Source: Arthrobotrys musiformis
Lineage: Eukaryota; Ascomycota; Orbiliomycetes; Orbiliales; Orbiliaceae
Assembly (NCBI GenBank): GCA_036971715.1
Contig: JAVHJL010000004.1
Coordinates: 744,001 to 808,000 of the forward strand
Reading direction: 5' to 3'
Length of the DNA: 64,000 nt
Shown: piece by piece, positions 61,893-64,000 of the stretch
Position numbering within the stretch: position 1 is the first letter of the stretch
How the letters are laid out: each line of letters starts with the position of its first letter
Notes under the pieces: model-generated
Databases searched by the model: none
What the model was told of the DNA's origin: nothing
The model's input: only the letters and a program-made list of their open reading frames with translations
Program-made: the position numbers and the translations under genes

Positions 61893-61919
61893 TTGTCTCG
61901 TAAACCAGAGCTGGCCGAA
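61893..61919 (+). repeat. 27-bp direct repeat, copy 2 (downstream of gene C)
   Basis: Perfect copy of 57892-57918 in the same orientation, 520 bp past the gene C stop codon. Flanking bases differ. Confidence 0.8.
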
Positions 61920-62141
61920 TCCTGACCCAGCTCTGGATACTGCAGAAAGTGGCAACAAGCTTAACGCAGAGGAAACTTCGAATTTTGGATTATGCGCAGC
62001 TCTCGTCACATGTATATACAAGGAAGCTAGTCCCCATCCGCGCGTCACTTAAGAGCAACCCCCAGACTAGTTATTTAGCTCTTTCACCAGTTTAGAATCG
62101 ATCGATTGATCGATATCGATATATCTCCCAGCACGGGACCA

Positions 62142-62157
62142 GGTCAGTCGACTGACC
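62142..62157. other. 16-bp perfect palindrome
   Basis: GGTCAGTCGACTGACC is its own reverse complement. It sits just after an ATCGAT-rich block (62097-62122), about 1.1 kb upstream of the NLR-type start. It could be a dimeric regulator site; no factor can be named. Confidence 0.6.
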
Positions 62158-63225
62158 AGTATGGAAGTAATGATGTAAGTCTATATAAGCTTTCTCTCGA
62201 CACCGGATTACCTAGCTGTGGTCGACCAATCTAGTACCCAGATTCCGCGAAGGAGGGCTAAGTCATTTAACTAAGCACATAGGTAGTTGGTGGTCTTGGG
62301 AAGAATTGCTAAGGTCCGTATCTAGGTATCTTTGGTAGAGTGATTTTGGGCTGGCAAAAAACCGTGATACACGAATCCATGAATACCGATGCAAGAAGCT
62401 CGTATTCCATTGAAGGAGCAATTGCGCGAGAGTCTGGCGCAATGAGCATGTCTATTTGTAGCGCACTATCGATATCACACTCTTCGGCGGACTTTTAAAT
62501 TTTATAAAAGGCCACAACTGTAGAATGGAAGGCCCTTTTTTGGGTGATGGTGAGATTTGCCAAATCCCGAGTACCTAGCTAGATATGCGTATATATATAT
62601 ATATATTGATATGTGAAATGTCGAGTTAGGTTGGCTATAGGGGTTCCGAAACTGGCACACCCAGTGTACCTCTGGATTTGCACGCAGGCATGAGTAGATT
62701 TGTATTCGATATCAAGTTTGCTAGTATAGTAGCAGCCTCGTGAATCCTCCATTCAGATGTCGTTTCCCTGCATGCTGCAATGCAATGCACGTTTGCAAAT
62801 TTTTTAACAACTCATACGCTTATGGGACATAAACTCGCTACACAACCGAAACGTAACGCAGACACCTACGAAGTCAACATCCAGCGCCTCCGAGGTGAAA
62901 GCGGGGTACATATAACTTACCGCCCGCAACCACTATAGCTAGGTTATGGGACAAGCGCTACTGTATCTATCGTGGCCACGTTGAATTCGAGTATTCTTGA
63001 GTTCCCCAAAGCCAGACTTAGTAGCATACGTCTCGAGACGAACAAAGGAGGATATATCCGATATATTAGCTCCCACATGGGTGAGGCTGGGTACGAGACC
63101 AATCCGATAGAATTCAAACTTTCAAGCCAAACTAAACAGAAATAACTAATCACCGTCATTAGATGCATTAGCCATCAAGTCTAACGGTATACACCCCCCA
63201 AATTTTCTCATCAGACTTTCTAGCT

Positions 63226-64000
63226 ATGGCATCTACAAGGCCGCCTTGCAGTATTATACCAGAGATGGACGAAGCTCGCAGTTCCCCTAGCAAACAAGTG
63301 ATAACCGAAGCTCTTGATGTGTCCTGTAAACCAGAACCTGTCGAAGGACTTTTTCGGCGAGAGTACACTGTCGCGTGGCTCTGTACCAGGCCAAAACCAG
63401 AATTGGCAGAGGCGTCGCGGACGTTAGAGATTTTGCACGGCTGCCCTCGCGATCTAATACCTACAGATGACGATAATACATATGTTTATGGATCCATCAA
63501 TCATGAGAATATTGTTATCGCGTGTCTTCACCTGAGCGCCTCAAGAATGAAGTCACCAACGAGACAAGTAGAGTCGATAGCGCGAAACTTCCCAAACCTT
63601 GAAATTTATTTACTTGTCGGTACTGGCAGCGGTATACCTCGTAACCAACCCAGCAATAATCCTTTCCAGAACGTTCTCTTGGGGGATGTTGTTATAGGGT
63701 GGTCGGATCAAATAGAATCTTCACCGGTCATTCCATATGATTTGCGGACCCCCCGATACGGGATGTCCGGTGGAGGCCCGGGCGCACTGCTTGATGGCCG
63801 TGGCCACGGAATACCAGACCGAACGTTGCACGACATCTTAGGCAAGCTTCTGGCGAAGCGCAGGTTCACGAAGAAAAAAACCGCGGGCCTATTTCAAAAT
63901 TTAGATGAGGATCATCCCGGACTAGAAAACGATATACTTTACGAGTCAGAAAATCAACATGTGCCAGGAGCGGAAGATTGTTCTCGTTGCGGTGACCACC
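63226..64000 (+). CDS. NLR-type protein, N-terminal nucleoside-phosphorylase-like domain (partial)
   Basis: Runs open off the window end; 258 codons visible from the ATG at 63226, no intron needed. The visible part is a PNP/UDP-phosphorylase-type domain as at the N-terminus of many fungal NLR-like proteins. Landmarks are REYTVAWLCTRPKPELAEAS, the NTYVYGSINHENIVIACL strand pair, PNLEIYLLVGTGSGIPR (family: LMVGIGGGVP), VLLGDVVIGW, PVIPYDLRT and the late C-x2-C stretch (HVPGAEDCSRCGDHH). A NACHT or NB-ARC domain and a repeat domain would be expected downstream but lie outside the window, so the NLR label is inference from family context. A free enzyme or sensor is the alternative. Confidence 0.85.
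   Translation, partial: MASTRPPCSIIPEMDEARSSPSKQVITEALDVSCKPEPVEGLFRREYTVAWLCTRPKPELAEASRTLEILHGCPRDLIPTDDDNTYVYGSINHENIVIACLHLSASRMKSPTRQVESIARNFPNLEIYLLVGTGSGIPRNQPSNNPFQNVLLGDVVIGWSDQIESSPVIPYDLRTPRYGMSGGGPGALLDGRGHGIPDRTLHDILGKLLAKRRFTKKKTAGLFQNLDEDHPGLENDILYESENQHVPGAEDCSRCGDH

Larger units (their letters stand above)
61374..63225. other. Spacer between gene C and the NLR-type gene, repeat-bearing
   Basis: No gene supported. It contains two copies of a TAGCACTATAG(T/C)G motif, the second 27-bp direct repeat, an ATCGAT-rich block, a 16-bp palindrome and a TA microsatellite (about 62590-62605). It also holds the presumed promoter of the NLR-type gene. Confidence 0.5.

Overview
The window is nuclear DNA of a filamentous ascomycete (Pezizomycotina). 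The reasons are many short GT-AG introns (about 50-80 nt, with CTAAC/CTAAT branch sites), a complete L-2-aminoadipate reductase (fungal lysine pathway), a PtaB/LIM-binding regulator, and a nucleoside-phosphorylase-type NLR start. I cannot name the genus from sequence alone. No rRNA, convincing tRNA or CRISPR was seen. Most genes were rebuilt exon by exon by matching splice sites and reading phase. Exon coordinates are given in each entry.

Layout. 1-3826: the 3' part of a degenerate kinase-like gene, mitochondrial ribosomal protein L16, and a four-helix membrane protein. 3827-12794: about 9 kb of AT-rich sequence with no supportable gene, probably decayed repeats. 12795-19835: anthranilate synthase I (trp2), an ARMH3/DUF1741 protein, and divergently from it replication factor C subunit Rfc5. 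19836-25368: non-coding, ending in a long pyrimidine- and microsatellite-rich leader before the ptaB homologue (25369-28187). 29518-32711: ureG and a Nudix Aps1-type diphosphoinositol-polyphosphate hydrolase. 35783-40221: lys2. 41021-51075: cox12 (with a 10-nt microexon), a tail-anchored barrel-like protein, an F-box-like protein, a type II membrane glycosyltransferase-like protein, a HIT-zinc-finger protein, and divergently cox11.

51414-64000 is the accessory and most interesting part. Two large paralogous all-helical proteins (here A, minus strand, 882 aa; C, plus strand, 785 aa) share the same eight-exon architecture. They flank a smaller helical coiled-coil gene (B, 354 aa). About 1.9 kb past C begins an NLR-like gene with a nucleoside-phosphorylase N-terminal domain, cut by the window end. 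The spacers carry degenerate repeats, a 27-bp perfect direct repeat flanking C, and a 16-bp palindrome. I infer a multi-component helical, possibly membrane-active, effector locus beside an NLR sensor. That layout resembles fungal immunity and allorecognition loci, but function is unproven.

Housekeeping links: trp2 and lys2 are amino-acid biosynthesis; cox11 and cox12 serve cytochrome c oxidase; MRPL16 serves mitochondrial translation; Rfc5 loads PCNA; UreG inserts nickel into urease; PtaB acts in a transcription complex.
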